Positions 53,421 to 62,016 are shown, counted from the first letter of the stretch. The stretch is 64,000 nt of DNA from Convivina praedatoris (GCF_933208505.1 NZ_CAKOEU010000001.1); one strand, 5' to 3'. Translations and numbers: made by a program. Notes: generated by a model not told the origin, from the sequence alone.

Positions 53421-53981
53421 TTATGCCCGGCCCTTATAAGAACCATCTTCAGTGTTAACAATGATGGTATCACCTTCGTTAACAAAATCAGGCACTGTGA
53501 TAGTCGCCCCAGTTTCAACTGTAGCAGGCTTACCACTACCAGTGGCTGTAGCCCCCTTGATTCCTGGTTGTGTTTCCGTAACCTTAAGCGTAACACTGGA
53601 TGGTAATTCGGCACCAAGCACTTCACTACCATACATAGTAATCTTAACTTCCATACCTTCAAGCATAAACTTCAAAGCATTTTGCAAGTGATCATCACTG
53701 ATATTAATCTGATCATAAGTTTCAGTATCCATGAAGACCCGGCCACCATTTTCAGCGTACAAATACGACATTGGGCGCGTCGTAATTTCGGCTTGCTCAA
53801 ACTTATCACCAGGACGGAAAGTTACTTCGTTGACTGCTCCAGTCCGTAGGTTCTTTAACTTTGACCGTACAAAGGCAGCTCCCTTACCAGGCTTAACGTG
53901 TTGAAATTCAATAACTCGCCAAATCGAGTTGTTATATTCAATTGTTAAACCAGTCTTTAAATCATTCATGCCAATTGCCAT
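53421..53981 (-). CDS. efp: Translation elongation factor P
   Basis: Relieves ribosome stalling at polyproline, 186 residues in three OB-like domains. The N-domain shows [43 protein letters not shown], where the loop PGKGAAF carries the modifiable Lys (K32 in the usual numbering); the last domain ends [26 protein letters not shown]. The family signature [15 protein letters not shown] is complete. Loop sequence fits the Bacillus-type 5-aminopentanol or unmodified Lys rather than the EpmA type. A clear extended -10 promoter lies upstream. Confidence 0.98.
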   Translation of the reverse strand: MAIGMNDLKTGLTIEYNNSIWRVIEFQHVKPGKGAAFVRSKLKNLRTGAVNEVTFRPGDKFEQAEITTRPMSYLYAENGGRVFMDTETYDQINISDDHLQNALKFMLEGMEVKITMYGSEVLGAELPSSVTLKVTETQPGIKGATATGSGKPATVETGATITVPDFVNEGDTIIVNTEDGSYKGRA

Positions 53982-54017
53982 GAGTTAGTATCCTCTTCAA
54001 TTCATTGTTTAACTTCC

Positions 54018-54046
54018 ATTATAGCAGAAACCAGCTCAATTGCCAG
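54018..54046 (-). promoter_or_regulatory. Promoter of efp-yqhY-nusB
   Basis: Minus strand CTGGCA (54041-54046), 17-bp spacer, TGC-TATAAT extended -10 (TATAAT at 54018-54023). The ATG of efp is about 37 bp downstream. Confidence 0.75.
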
Positions 54047-54099
54047 CAATAACCGCCTTGTTCTTTTAGATGTCCAGACCAGTTCACCCCTAAATATGG

Positions 54100-54105
54100 T
54101 ATACT
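54100..54105 (+). promoter_or_regulatory. Extended -10 promoter of rpoY-rnjA
   Basis: TGG-TATACT with TATACT at 54100-54105, about 54 bp before the GTG of rpoY; the -35 is weak. It is divergent from the efp promoter. Confidence 0.6.
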
Positions 54106-54159
54106 TATTCTTAAGGTTTTCGTTCGTGACAAACAAAAAAATATTATTGGAGGAACATT

Positions 54160-54372
54160 GTGGTTTTTAAAATTTATTACCAGGATGATATCGATCGCAA
54201 TCCCAAGCGTGAAGACACACACTCTTTTTACATTGAAGCTGAAAGTCTAGCGCATGCCCGCGAAATCGTTCAAAAGAATACTGATTACAACATCGAATTT
54301 ATCGAAGAACTCTCAGATAAGGCCCTAACTTACGAGCAAGCTGGTCCTGACTTTGAGATTAAAACTTTTTAA
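54160..54372 (+). CDS. rpoY: RNA polymerase epsilon subunit
   Basis: Auxiliary RNA polymerase subunit of Bacillota, 70 residues. VFKIYYQDDIDRNPKREDTHSFYIEAES and ALTYEQAGPDFEIKTF are diagnostic of RpoY (DUF1447). The start is GTG at 54160-54162 with GGAGG 5 nt upstream; no ATG is available in frame near it. It is followed by rnjA after 3 bp, the standard rpoY-rnjA operon of Bacilli. The subunit resembles the phage protein Gp2 in fold and may protect polymerase. Confidence 0.97.
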   Translation: MVFKIYYQDDIDRNPKREDTHSFYIEAESLAHAREIVQKNTDYNIEFIEELSDKALTYEQAGPDFEIKTF

Positions 54373-54375
54373 CAT

Positions 54376-56058
54376 ATGACATATTCAGTTGACATTAAAT
54401 CTAACGAAGTCGGCGTTTATGCACTTGGTGGTCTAGGTGAAATCGGTAAAAACACCTATGGCATTGAATACCAAGACGAAATTATTGTTGTGGATGCCGG
54501 TATCAAATTTCCGGAAGATGAACTTTTAGGAATTGATTACGTTATTCCTGACTATACTTATCTCGTTGACAACATTGACAAGGTAAAGGCACTGGTAATT
54601 ACTCACGGACACGAAGACCATATTGGTGCCATTGCCTACTTTTTACAAGCTGTTAATGTTCCTGTTTACGCTGGCCCACTGGCCATGGCCTTAATTCGTA
54701 ATAAGCTAGAAGAAAAGCAATTACTTAATCGAGCCGAATTACACGAAATTGCCGACGGTAGTGTGATTGATTTTGACAAAATGAGTGTTGAATTTTTTCG
54801 CACCACCCACTCCATCCCCGATGTCTTTGGCGTAGCCGTACACACACCGGTCGGTACCATTGTAGAAACCGGTGATTTCAAGTTTGACCTAACTCCTACT
54901 ACTAAGCAGCCACCTAACCTTTGGTCCATGGCTCGTATCGGTCATGATGGTGTTTTGCTTCTATTAAGTGATTCCACCAATGCCGAACGACCAGAATGGA
55001 CTAAGTCAGAAGCTTGGGTTGCTAAATCGGTTAACCGGATTTTTGATCAGTTACAGCATGGTCGAATTATTTTTGCGACCTTTGCTTCCAATATGAATCG
55101 AATCCGAATGGCAACCGATGCAGCTATTGCCCATGGTCGTAAAATTGCTGTTTTCGGTCGTTCTATGGAATCAGCCATGACCAATGGCCGTGCCCTAGGC
55201 TACTTAAATATTCCTGATGAATATTTACTAGAACAATCCCAAATTAAAAACGTACCAGATGATGAACTATTAATTTTATCAACTGGTTCCCAGGGAGAGT
55301 CAATGGCGGCCCTGGCTCGAATTGCTGAAGGTAGTCATAAGCAAATTAAGTTAAAGCCTAAAGATAACGTGATTTTCTCCTCTTCTCCTATTCCTGGTAA
55401 TACAGCTTCAGTTAACGCTGTTATTAACAAGCTAGAAGAAGGTGGCGCTAATGTTATTCACGGTAAACTTAATAACATTCATACTTCTGGTCACGGTGGC
55501 CAAGAAGAGCAAAAGTTAATGTTGGCCTTGATGAAACCTAAGTTCTTCATGCCCATTCACGGAGAATATCGGATGTTAAAAGTTCATGCTGGCTTAGCCC
55601 ACGAACTTGATATTCCAACCGACCATACCTTTATCCTACAAAATGGTGATGTTTTGGCTCTTGATGGTGAAAGTACTCGAGTTGCTGGCCATTTCCCAGC
55701 CGAAGATACCTATATTGATGGCTCTGGTATTGGTGATATTGGTTCGGTGGTCTTACATGATCGCCAAAAGCTATCTCAGGATGGTTTGGTGATTGTCACT
55801 GCCACCATTAACCTCAAACGCAAGGAAATCTTATCTGGGCCAGACATCTTATCACGCGGATTTGTTTACATGCGTGAATCTGGTGACCTCATTAATGAAG
55901 GTCGTCGGGTAATCTTTTCAACCATTCGTCGCGTGATGAATGGCAAAAATCCCAACGAGTCTGAAATTCGTCAAGCCATTATTGATGACTTAGCTCGTTA
56001 TCTCCATCGGGAAACTGCTCGTAAACCGATGATTTTACCAATGTTAATAATGATTTAA
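54376..56058 (+). CDS. rnjA: Ribonuclease J1
   Basis: Metallo-beta-lactamase/beta-CASP RNase with 5'-3' exo- and endonuclease activity, 560 residues. The active site is ALVITHGHEDHIGAIAYFL (residues about 72-90), with IVETGDFKFD, LLSDSTNAERPEWT, the beta-CASP part IIFATFASNMNRI, LILSTGSQGESMAALARIA and the C-terminal motif FMPIHGEYRMLKVHAGLA. A terminator follows the stop. It controls mRNA decay and 16S maturation in Bacilli. Its SD must lie in the end of rpoY; none is strong, so coupling with rpoY is likely. Confidence 0.97.
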   Translation: MTYSVDIKSNEVGVYALGGLGEIGKNTYGIEYQDEIIVVDAGIKFPEDELLGIDYVIPDYTYLVDNIDKVKALVITHGHEDHIGAIAYFLQAVNVPVYAGPLAMALIRNKLEEKQLLNRAELHEIADGSVIDFDKMSVEFFRTTHSIPDVFGVAVHTPVGTIVETGDFKFDLTPTTKQPPNLWSMARIGHDGVLLLLSDSTNAERPEWTKSEAWVAKSVNRIFDQLQHGRIIFATFASNMNRIRMATDAAIAHGRKIAVFGRSMESAMTNGRALGYLNIPDEYLLEQSQIKNVPDDELLILSTGSQGESMAALARIAEGSHKQIKLKPKDNVIFSSSPIPGNTASVNAVINKLEEGGANVIHGKLNNIHTSGHGGQEEQKLMLALMKPKFFMPIHGEYRMLKVHAGLAHELDIPTDHTFILQNGDVLALDGESTRVAGHFPAEDTYIDGSGIGDIGSVVLHDRQKLSQDGLVIVTATINLKRKEILSGPDILSRGFVYMRESGDLINEGRRVIFSTIRRVMNGKNPNESEIRQAIIDDLARYLHRETARKPMILPMLIMI

Positions 56059-56059
56059 G

Positions 56060-56090
56060 AAAGTATGCTCTATCACTTAGAGCATACTTT
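56060..56090 (+). terminator. Rho-independent terminator after rnjA
   Basis: Perfect hairpin AAGTATGCTCTA/TAGAGCATACTT (56060-56072 and 56079-56090) followed by TTTTTATTAT, just after the rnjA stop. Confidence 0.93.
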
Positions 56091-56157
56091 TTATTATAAC
56101 TTTCTGGTATATTGGAACTGATGCAAATCAATGAAGTTATTTGTAAAGGAGTTTCCT

Positions 56158-57675
56158 ATGAGTGATCGTCATATTCCGGCCGTAATGGGTACGCAGCATC
56201 CTGATAATGCCAATGCACCTTTCTGGGACAGTTCCCAACAGCCTTTCATCAGCGCTTACCGTGAAACACGAGAAGCCTTTGAAAATTTTAAAATTTTAGA
56301 CATTGAAGAATATATGTGGGATTGGGAGGGTAAGCATGCTGATGCCGCCGTTATTGATCGGCTATTTTCCACCCACTATGAGTATTTTAAAGATCATCAA
56401 TTAGGACGTGACAAATTTTTAACCTTCCGTTTCCCTAACATATGGGAAGAAAAGGGCTATAACCTCATGCAAGCCATGACCGCTTTTTTGAGTTCTGAAG
56501 ATTTTGCCCATGATCTTGGTTTTGATCAACGACCCCTCTTTGAAGCAATTTTACCGATGGCTAAGCGAGCTGATCAAATTATTGAGATGCAAGACCTCTT
56601 TCAACGCTTGGCTCAATTTAAATCTTCAACCTTTACACCTTCTGAGGCTAATACACCTTACATTGAAATGATTCCTTTATTTGAGGAATTTGAAACCCAA
56701 TACCACGCTCCTGAAATTTTAAAAGAATATTTACGCTTACATGAAAAGCACTTTGGTTTCCGGCCTAAATATCTTCGAGTTTTCTTAGCCGGATCTGATT
56801 CGGCTTTATCAGCCGGTTTTATGAGTTCCATTGTTGGTAACAAACTCGCTTTGGCCCGCCTGCATCGCTTTGCCGAAGAAGAAGGTATTGCAATCTATCC
56901 AATTTCAGGAACGGGCTCGCCAATTTTCCGTGGTGGTCTCTCTCCTCGCCGAGTGGAACGTTATTTAACAGAGTTCCCTGGCGTTCGAACTGCCACGGTG
57001 CAATCAGCCTTTCGTTATGATTTTCCAATCGACGAAGCTCAAGCGGGTATTGCCTACCTCAAAGAGCATTTACCACAGGCTAAGCCTCTAGAAATTAATG
57101 ACAGCGATGAGCAATTATTAATTGAAGTAGCCGAAAAATCAACCAAATACTATCGTGCTACACTTGATCAGTTAATTCCCGATATGCAACCTATTTTTAA
57201 GGCCTTTCCAAAACGACGTGATCGCCGTCAGCACGTCGGGGTCTTAGGTTATTCACGCTCAGTTGACAATATTGAGCTTCCCCGAGCCATTAATTTTACT
57301 GGTGCCTTTTACTCAATTGGCGTCCCACCTGAATTTATTGGCTTTGGACGTGCGCTTCAAAGCTTAGATGCAACCCATCTATCCACTTTGGTCCGGCACT
57401 ATCCAAGTATGAAAAAAGACTTTACGGAACTGGCTCGCTTTGTTAACCTAGACGCACTGGCAATCTTAAAAACCCATAGTTCCGCCTGGGCCGAGGTTGA
57501 AGAAGATATTTTGTTTTTGCAAGAGCTCTTTGACTTTGAAATTAAACCAGAAACCTTAGAAGAGCAACAGCATCATGAAATTGCCCTACAAGTCGTGCAA
57601 TTCCAGCACAGTGCACCCGTTGCCCTAACCGCCTTGATTAACTCAATGGCTCAACTACGACATTTCTTAGGTTAA
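56158..57675 (+). CDS. ppcA: Archaeal-type phosphoenolpyruvate carboxylase
   Basis: Makes oxaloacetate from PEP and bicarbonate. At 505 residues it is the short, archaeal-type enzyme (PEPcase_2), not the 900-residue bacterial form. Diagnostic segments are VMGTQHPDNANAPFW at the N-terminus, RFPNIWEEKGYNL, LAGSDSALSAGFMSSIVGNKLALARL, ISGTGSPIFRGGLSPRRVERYL and SAFRYDFPIDEAQAGI. The frame extends to 56131, but AAGGAG lies 6 nt before ATG 56158, and MSDRHIPAVMG is the family start. No pyruvate carboxylase gene adjoins ftsW here, so this may be the main anaplerotic enzyme; that is inference. Confidence 0.96.
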   Translation: MSDRHIPAVMGTQHPDNANAPFWDSSQQPFISAYRETREAFENFKILDIEEYMWDWEGKHADAAVIDRLFSTHYEYFKDHQLGRDKFLTFRFPNIWEEKGYNLMQAMTAFLSSEDFAHDLGFDQRPLFEAILPMAKRADQIIEMQDLFQRLAQFKSSTFTPSEANTPYIEMIPLFEEFETQYHAPEILKEYLRLHEKHFGFRPKYLRVFLAGSDSALSAGFMSSIVGNKLALARLHRFAEEEGIAIYPISGTGSPIFRGGLSPRRVERYLTEFPGVRTATVQSAFRYDFPIDEAQAGIAYLKEHLPQAKPLEINDSDEQLLIEVAEKSTKYYRATLDQLIPDMQPIFKAFPKRRDRRQHVGVLGYSRSVDNIELPRAINFTGAFYSIGVPPEFIGFGRALQSLDATHLSTLVRHYPSMKKDFTELARFVNLDALAILKTHSSAWAEVEEDILFLQELFDFEIKPETLEEQQHHEIALQVVQFQHSAPVALTALINSMAQLRHFLG

Positions 57676-57728
57676 AATAAAGTCGGTACTTTCAAAAGAC
57701 TACCTTTAACTACCAAATGGAAACTATC

Positions 57729-58619
57729 ATGCAGAATTTTTATGTACTATACAGCAATTCTGAATCTGAGCACACACAAGATTCCTTGCTGACGCAAATT
57801 CAAAATATATTTACCCAAGAAAACCGCTTAGGTTCTTGGACCCAAATGACTGATGACACGAATCCATTTTTTTGGGCCAAACGATTGGGACGCCAAATTC
57901 CTGATACAACTGCTGATTCAGCAGTTGTTTTAGTGATTGGTTCTGCCACCCTATTGACCGAAGTTATCAATGGTCTGATTGCTGCTAAAAGGACCTATCA
58001 ATTGCCAATAGCTCATCTTCAATTTCCAACCACGATTGAACCCGAAGCTACTAATCAACCCAACCCCTTAATTACACAAAGCCAATCTTTACTACAAGTT
58101 AAGCAGTCACACACCCAATATCTGGCTCATGTAGTTGGTGCTCTACCCCAAAAATCCGACCGATACTTTTTAAATCGTCTCACGGTTGGTATTAGTTTGG
58201 ATCTATTTGAATCGAAACTTCCCGTCAAGGGTAATCTTTTAAATCAATTCTTTTCTTGGTGGCGTTGGTTGGAGCAGTTTAACCTGCAAACTTCCTTTCC
58301 AACCTATCTAGGTTTAAAAAACCGCTATTTGAGCCACCGTAAAACCCTAACCTTTACCCTAACTAATCATCCAGATAGTGGTAAAATTACGGCTCTAATT
58401 GTGGATAAAATGAATTTCATTGGGATGTTTTTAGCTTTTTGGCAGCTCCAACGTCAAAAAGCGCCCGCCCAGGTGCACGGCTTTGAAGAAACCGAAGTTT
58501 CAGCTATGACTACCGTTCACATCGCTGATATTCAAACGGCTATGGCCGATGAGAAACGATTGGGTACCGGAACCTTTGCCTTTACTGTTGATTCTTATGC
58601 TTATCCTTTTTGGTCTTAA
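57729..58619 (+). CDS. Degenerate diacylglycerol/lipid kinase-like protein
   Basis: A 296-residue protein resembling the DAGK/YegS/LCB5 fold. The first beta strand NFYVLYSNS, the strand-turn-helix SAVVLVIGSATLLTEVINGL, and DRYFLNRLTVGISLDLFE line up with the lipid kinase core, but the nucleotide-binding GGDGT has become IGSAT (G71-T74 region) and the GTxND element reads PTTIEP. Kinase activity is therefore doubtful. Another start at 57717 is in frame; GGAA 6 nt before ATG 57729 favours the latter. It follows ppcA by 53 bp without a terminator, so may be cotranscribed, and it ends at a bidirectional terminator. Confidence 0.62.
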   Translation: MQNFYVLYSNSESEHTQDSLLTQIQNIFTQENRLGSWTQMTDDTNPFFWAKRLGRQIPDTTADSAVVLVIGSATLLTEVINGLIAAKRTYQLPIAHLQFPTTIEPEATNQPNPLITQSQSLLQVKQSHTQYLAHVVGALPQKSDRYFLNRLTVGISLDLFESKLPVKGNLLNQFFSWWRWLEQFNLQTSFPTYLGLKNRYLSHRKTLTFTLTNHPDSGKITALIVDKMNFIGMFLAFWQLQRQKAPAQVHGFEETEVSAMTTVHIADIQTAMADEKRLGTGTFAFTVDSYAYPFWS

Positions 58620-58624
58620 AATCA

Positions 58625-58651
58625 CAAAAAAATCACCTACGTATGTAGGTG
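58625..58651. terminator. Bidirectional terminator between DAGK-like gene and metK
   Basis: Inverted repeat AAAAATCACCTAC/GTAGGTGATTTTT with a short GTAT loop and flanking A and T runs, shared by the two convergent genes. Confidence 0.93.
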
Positions 58652-58659
58652 ATTTTTGT

Positions 58660-59826
58660 TTAGGCCAAATGGGATAATTGTTTAATCTGATCCACCTTAC
58701 CTAAACGTTCCCAAGGTAGATCTAAGTCATTTCGACCAAAATGGCCATAAGCAGCAGTTTGCTGATAAATTGGCCGACGTAAATCTAACTGATTAATAAT
58801 CGCCAATGGTCGAAAATCAAAGTATTCTGACACAATTTGGTCAATTAAGGCCAAATCAACGTGTTCTGTGCCAAAAGTTTCAATATTAAGAGAAACTGGC
58901 TTAGCAACCCCGATAGCATAAGCAGCCTGTAACTCAAGCTTATCGGCTAGGCCGGCTGCTACTAGGTTTTTGGCTACATAACGGGCATAATAAGCAGCAG
59001 AACGATCAACCTTAGTGGCATCCTTTCCAGAAAAGGCTCCTCCCCCATGATGAGCTGCACCGCCATAAGTATCAACGATAAGCTTACGACCAGTCAAACC
59101 GGAATCTGCCTGGGGTCCGCCCAAAACAAAGCGACCAGAGGGATTAATATAGTAATTAGTTTGATCATCTAGTAAATCACTCGGCAATACTGGGTCGATA
59201 ACCTGAGCTTTAATATCAGCCCGTAATTGTGGCAGCGAAACATTTTCGGCATGTTGGGTGGAAAGGACTACGGCAGCAATTCGTTGCGCGTGGCCCTGAT
59301 CATCGGTCTCAATGGCGACTTCCCCCTTAGCGTCGGGTCGCAGATAATCTAATTGTCCGCTTTGACGAACATCGCGAATTTGACGCATCAATTGGTGGGA
59401 TAAATCCAAGGCCAGCGGTAAGTAGTTATCGGTTTCATTAGTCGCATATCCGTAAACCATCCCCTGGTCACCGGCTCCCAATTGTTCGGGATCATCTTCG
59501 GCTTGATCAACCGCTTGGGCGATATCACCAGATTGTTCAACAATTTTATTAGTTACATTGATGGAATCAGCTGAAAAGCCCAACTCAGGTCGGTCATAGC
59601 CAATAGCGCGGATTGTATCAGTCGCAATTTGGCGAATATTGACATAGGCACTGGTACTCAACTCCCCAAAAATAGTAACATCGCCCGTTGAAGTAGTGAC
59701 TTCAATGGCGGCTCGCGCCTTAGGATCTTGTTTTAGAACGGCATCTAGAATTGCATCAGCGATTTGATCGGCAATTTTATCCGGATGCCCATTAGCAACT
59801 GATTCAGAAGTATGGTATTTTGTCAT
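58660..59826 (-). CDS. metK: S-adenosylmethionine synthetase
   Basis: Makes SAM from methionine and ATP, 388 residues. [27 protein letters not shown] at the N-terminus, [22 protein letters not shown], and [45 protein letters not shown] (P-loop GGGAFSGKD) are the classic motifs. A frame is open to 59901, but it would run through the terminator hairpin; GGAGG precedes ATG 59826, the usual start. The leader holds a SAM-I-like riboswitch followed by that terminator, so transcription should drop when SAM is plentiful. Confidence 0.98.
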   Translation of the reverse strand: MTKYHTSESVANGHPDKIADQIADAILDAVLKQDPKARAAIEVTTSTGDVTIFGELSTSAYVNIRQIATDTIRAIGYDRPELGFSADSINVTNKIVEQSGDIAQAVDQAEDDPEQLGAGDQGMVYGYATNETDNYLPLALDLSHQLMRQIRDVRQSGQLDYLRPDAKGEVAIETDDQGHAQRIAAVVLSTQHAENVSLPQLRADIKAQVIDPVLPSDLLDDQTNYYINPSGRFVLGGPQADSGLTGRKLIVDTYGGAAHHGGGAFSGKDATKVDRSAAYYARYVAKNLVAAGLADKLELQAAYAIGVAKPVSLNIETFGTEHVDLALIDQIVSEYFDFRPLAIINQLDLRRPIYQQTAAYGHFGRNDLDLPWERLGKVDQIKQLSHLA

Positions 59827-59866
59827 GGTAATTCCTCCAAGGTAATTGTCGAAATAAATGCTATTT

Positions 59867-59895
59867 AAAAACGCAGCCAGACAACTGGCTGCGTT
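59867..59895 (-). terminator. Attenuator hairpin in metK leader
   Basis: Perfect 11-bp hairpin (59885-59895 with 59870-59880; core AACGCAGCCAG/CTGGCTGCGTT) with loop TTGT and a following T tract, between the riboswitch aptamer and the metK SD. Minus-strand AGTTGTCT in its loop and 3' arm is complementary to AGACAACT just after the aptamer, which can form the competing antiterminator. Confidence 0.9.
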
Positions 59896-59906
59896 TAACA
59901 AGTTGT

Positions 59907-59985
59907 CTATCTTACAGAAGTACCACCGTGCAATTGCCGGCTGGTGTAGGGTCTTAATGCTGTATCACTCGCCTACTCTTGATAG
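59907..59985 (-). ncRNA. SAM-I (S-box)-like riboswitch of metK, compact form
   Basis: On the minus strand P1 pairs CTATC (59981-59985) with GATAG (59907-59911). CTATCAAGAG continues as in S-box RNAs. P2 is GTAGG/CCTAC with GA...GA residues of a kink-turn, then P2b GTG/CAT with loop containing TACAG, which is complementary to CTGTA after P3, the S-box pseudoknot. P3 is ACC-AG-CCG...CGG-T-GGT, keeping the A/U that recognises SAM adenine. There is no room for P4: CTGTA joins P1 directly. A terminator and matching antiterminator follow. Confidence 0.8.
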
Positions 59986-59994
59986 CTATTTAAT

Positions 59995-60022
59995 TTCACT
60001 AAAAAATTTTACATGATAAAAT
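59995..60022 (+). promoter_or_regulatory. Promoter of the membrane protein gene at 60065
   Basis: TTCACT (59995-60000), 16-bp spacer, TAAAAT (60017-60022) on the plus strand. It interlocks with the oppositely directed metK promoter. Confidence 0.5.
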
Positions 60023-60034
60023 AAAAAAAAGCAA
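60006..60034 (-). promoter_or_regulatory. metK promoter
   Basis: Minus strand TTGCTT (60029-60034), 17-bp spacer, TAAAAT (60006-60011). The expected start at about 59999 gives a leader whose aptamer begins some 15 nt downstream. Confidence 0.7.
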
Positions 60035-60064
60035 TTATGTCATCTTTAAGAAGGTTTTCAATCA

Positions 60065-60829
60065 ATGCCCCGATCACAATCAGTTTCTACTAACCGCATT
60101 CCTAGTCGCTCCAACCGACATTTATCAGTCAGACAACATCATTGGTTAACAATCATTATCATGGTGTTGTGTTTAAATGTTATTTGGTGGCAACAGCCAA
60201 TTTTTTACGAACATTTTTTAGCTCAAGCTCAACACTGGGATGTTTGGCCATTAGTCGGATACAGTTTCAGTGCCAGTGTGGCCATTGCCTTGATGATTCG
60301 CAGTAATTTCACCCACCGGGCTAGCTACCTGTTTCTAGTTTTAAGTATGCTAGTAATTGCTAATTCTCAGATTCGAACCCGATTTGAAATTTTATTGCTG
60401 TTGCTATTGTTTATTTGCTTTTTATTCATGATTCCACAGAAAATTTTCCAAATTAAAAATGCGTTGGGACTCCTCATTTTTAGTGTTTTAGCCACTTACG
60501 CCATTCCAGTTTCAATTTATTTTTTGGCTAATAACTTTATCACCCAACTCTTTTTACATCAATCTTGGATTATGCTCTTTGCCTTTTTATATTTTTTCAC
60601 CCCGCTATTTTTACCAAATGCCCGTGGCAGGTTACTTAGCTTAGCCACAATTTTATTCTTTTGGGTGACTGTTCTAGTCATCCACGGCGTCAATTTTAGT
60701 AGCTTTTTAGCCATATTCATCAGCCTACCGCCCTTCTTATTACAATTTAGCAAACGCTATTTTAAACGCTGGGAACCGATGTGTGCCCTTATCTGTTTAA
60801 TGCTAGCAATCTGCCTCTTATACCAATAA
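60065..60829 (+). CDS. Polytopic membrane protein of unknown function
   Basis: A 254-residue protein with a basic 27-residue cytoplasmic start (RIPSRSNRHLSVRQHH) and about seven hydrophobic helices: examples are WLTIIIMVLCLNVIWW, ASYLFLVLSMLVIANS, ILLLLLLFICFLFMI, LLIFSVLATYAIPVSIYFL and LLSLATILFFWVTVLVIHG. There are no recognisable transporter or enzyme motifs. AAGAAGG lies 10 nt before the ATG. It is divergent from metK with overlapping promoters and ends at a bidirectional terminator with camS. I cannot name a family. Confidence 0.75.
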   Translation: MPRSQSVSTNRIPSRSNRHLSVRQHHWLTIIIMVLCLNVIWWQQPIFYEHFLAQAQHWDVWPLVGYSFSASVAIALMIRSNFTHRASYLFLVLSMLVIANSQIRTRFEILLLLLLFICFLFMIPQKIFQIKNALGLLIFSVLATYAIPVSIYFLANNFITQLFLHQSWIMLFAFLYFFTPLFLPNARGRLLSLATILFFWVTVLVIHGVNFSSFLAIFISLPPFLLQFSKRYFKRWEPMCALICLMLAICLLYQ

Positions 60830-60857
60830 AAAAGGACTTCCTCTGGAAGTCCTTTTT
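60827..60857. terminator. Bidirectional terminator between 60065 gene and camS
   Basis: Inverted repeat AAAAAAGGACTTCC/GGAAGTCCTTTTT with a four-base loop, immediately after both convergent stop codons. Confidence 0.92.
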
Positions 60858-60859
60858 GT

Positions 60860-61999
60860 TTATAACATTGTTACGGTGAAGTTTTTATCATCACTATTTC
60901 TAACCAAGATGGCTTGCATTTCATTAGCTGTCTGAACCACAATGCGAATTGGCACTGAGTTAGGTAGAAACTTTAATGCAGAAGCGGCCACATAGTTAGT
61001 AAAGCTATCAATTTCCGTTTGGGAATAGAATTGGGTGGTAACCGTTACATTCATACTTGATAACTTATCGCTCTTATAATGAGCCACTGCTGTTGCTCCA
61101 GCAATATTAGGAAAGAAGTTAGCAATATCAGTTTTAAAGTTGGTAAATCCATTGTTTTCATCATTACCAAGGGAACTACTGCTAGTTGATTCCTTAGGTA
61201 AGACCACAGCTTCTTCGGAAATATCAGACCAAGCGGACAAATCATCGCCCTTACGGCTAGTGGCTTGAGAGTAAAAACTACCTGGTGCTAGAGAATCTCC
61301 AGGAGCATTTTCATACATCGCTAGGACGATTGGAACATTATCACCTACACCCTTTTGTGCTCGGATTTCTTTTAATAGCTTAGGCGCAATTTTCTTACCG
61401 TAGGCAATCCGATCCTCTTTTGAGATACTTTGATAGTAGGTACTACCATACTGCTCTTTTTGGTAAGCATCTTGAGAGTTCATCGCCACACCCACGACCA
61501 TTCCAGAAAGTTTCAATTGATCCCCTTCTTTGGTCATGAAATCTTGTTCCGTCAGCGTTTGCACATAAATCGGTGCCCGTGAGTTATCAGTCTTACCGTT
61601 ATCTTCGGGGTTTAAACCATCACTATGATCTTTCCCTTGTCGAGCTAACAAAGATGAAACCTTATCAGCCGACAAATACTGTCCTTCTTGGAAGATGTAA
61701 CGGCCCGTTTTAAAATGTGATTTTGATAAATCTAACAAAGAAGATTCAAAATTTTTCACATCCAAGGTATTAGTTTCAGAAGTGGCAGTAATACCACGGG
61801 CGGCACTAACCAGATAACGCCCATCTTTAATCACCGTTTGATACTGGCCTTTAGCATTTTGAGTTAATTGAACCCCTTTTTTCGTCTGGGTGGTTGGTGT
61901 CACCTGTACCACATTGAAAAAATATAAGCCTGCCGCAATCAGGGCTACTACCCCAACAGCAATAATAATATATCCGCGAACACTAATTCGTTTTAGCAT
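60860..61999 (-). CDS. camS: CamS family sex-pheromone-type protein
   Basis: Surface-exposed protein of 379 residues. Family stretches are DGRYLVSAARGITATSETNTLDVKNFE, QEGQYLSADKVSSLLAR, RAPIYVQTLTEQDFM and VGVAMNSQDAY in the N-terminal half, and VPIVLAMYENAPGDSLAPGSF in the C-terminal half. CamS of staphylococci and enterococci is a lipoprotein whose signal peptide releases a pheromone. Here the N-terminus (YIIIAVGVVALIAAGLYFF) has no lipobox and no Cys occurs in the protein, so it is more likely anchored by that helix. The gene follows ligA by 17 bp, the usual ligA-camS order. Confidence 0.9.
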   Translation of the reverse strand: MLKRISVRGYIIIAVGVVALIAAGLYFFNVVQVTPTTQTKKGVQLTQNAKGQYQTVIKDGRYLVSAARGITATSETNTLDVKNFESSLLDLSKSHFKTGRYIFQEGQYLSADKVSSLLARQGKDHSDGLNPEDNGKTDNSRAPIYVQTLTEQDFMTKEGDQLKLSGMVVGVAMNSQDAYQKEQYGSTYYQSISKEDRIAYGKKIAPKLLKEIRAQKGVGDNVPIVLAMYENAPGDSLAPGSFYSQATSRKGDDLSAWSDISEEAVVLPKESTSSSSLGNDENNGFTNFKTDIANFFPNIAGATAVAHYKSDKLSSMNVTVTTQFYSQTEIDSFTNYVAASALKFLPNSVPIRIVVQTANEMQAILVRNSDDKNFTVTML

Positions 62000-62016
62000 G
62001 ACGATTCCTTTTTTGC

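Noticed and set aside
58660..59901. Longer metK starting at 59901
   Set aside because: The extra 25 residues would be read through the terminator hairpin, do not match the family, and the ATG at 59826 has a strong GGAGG.
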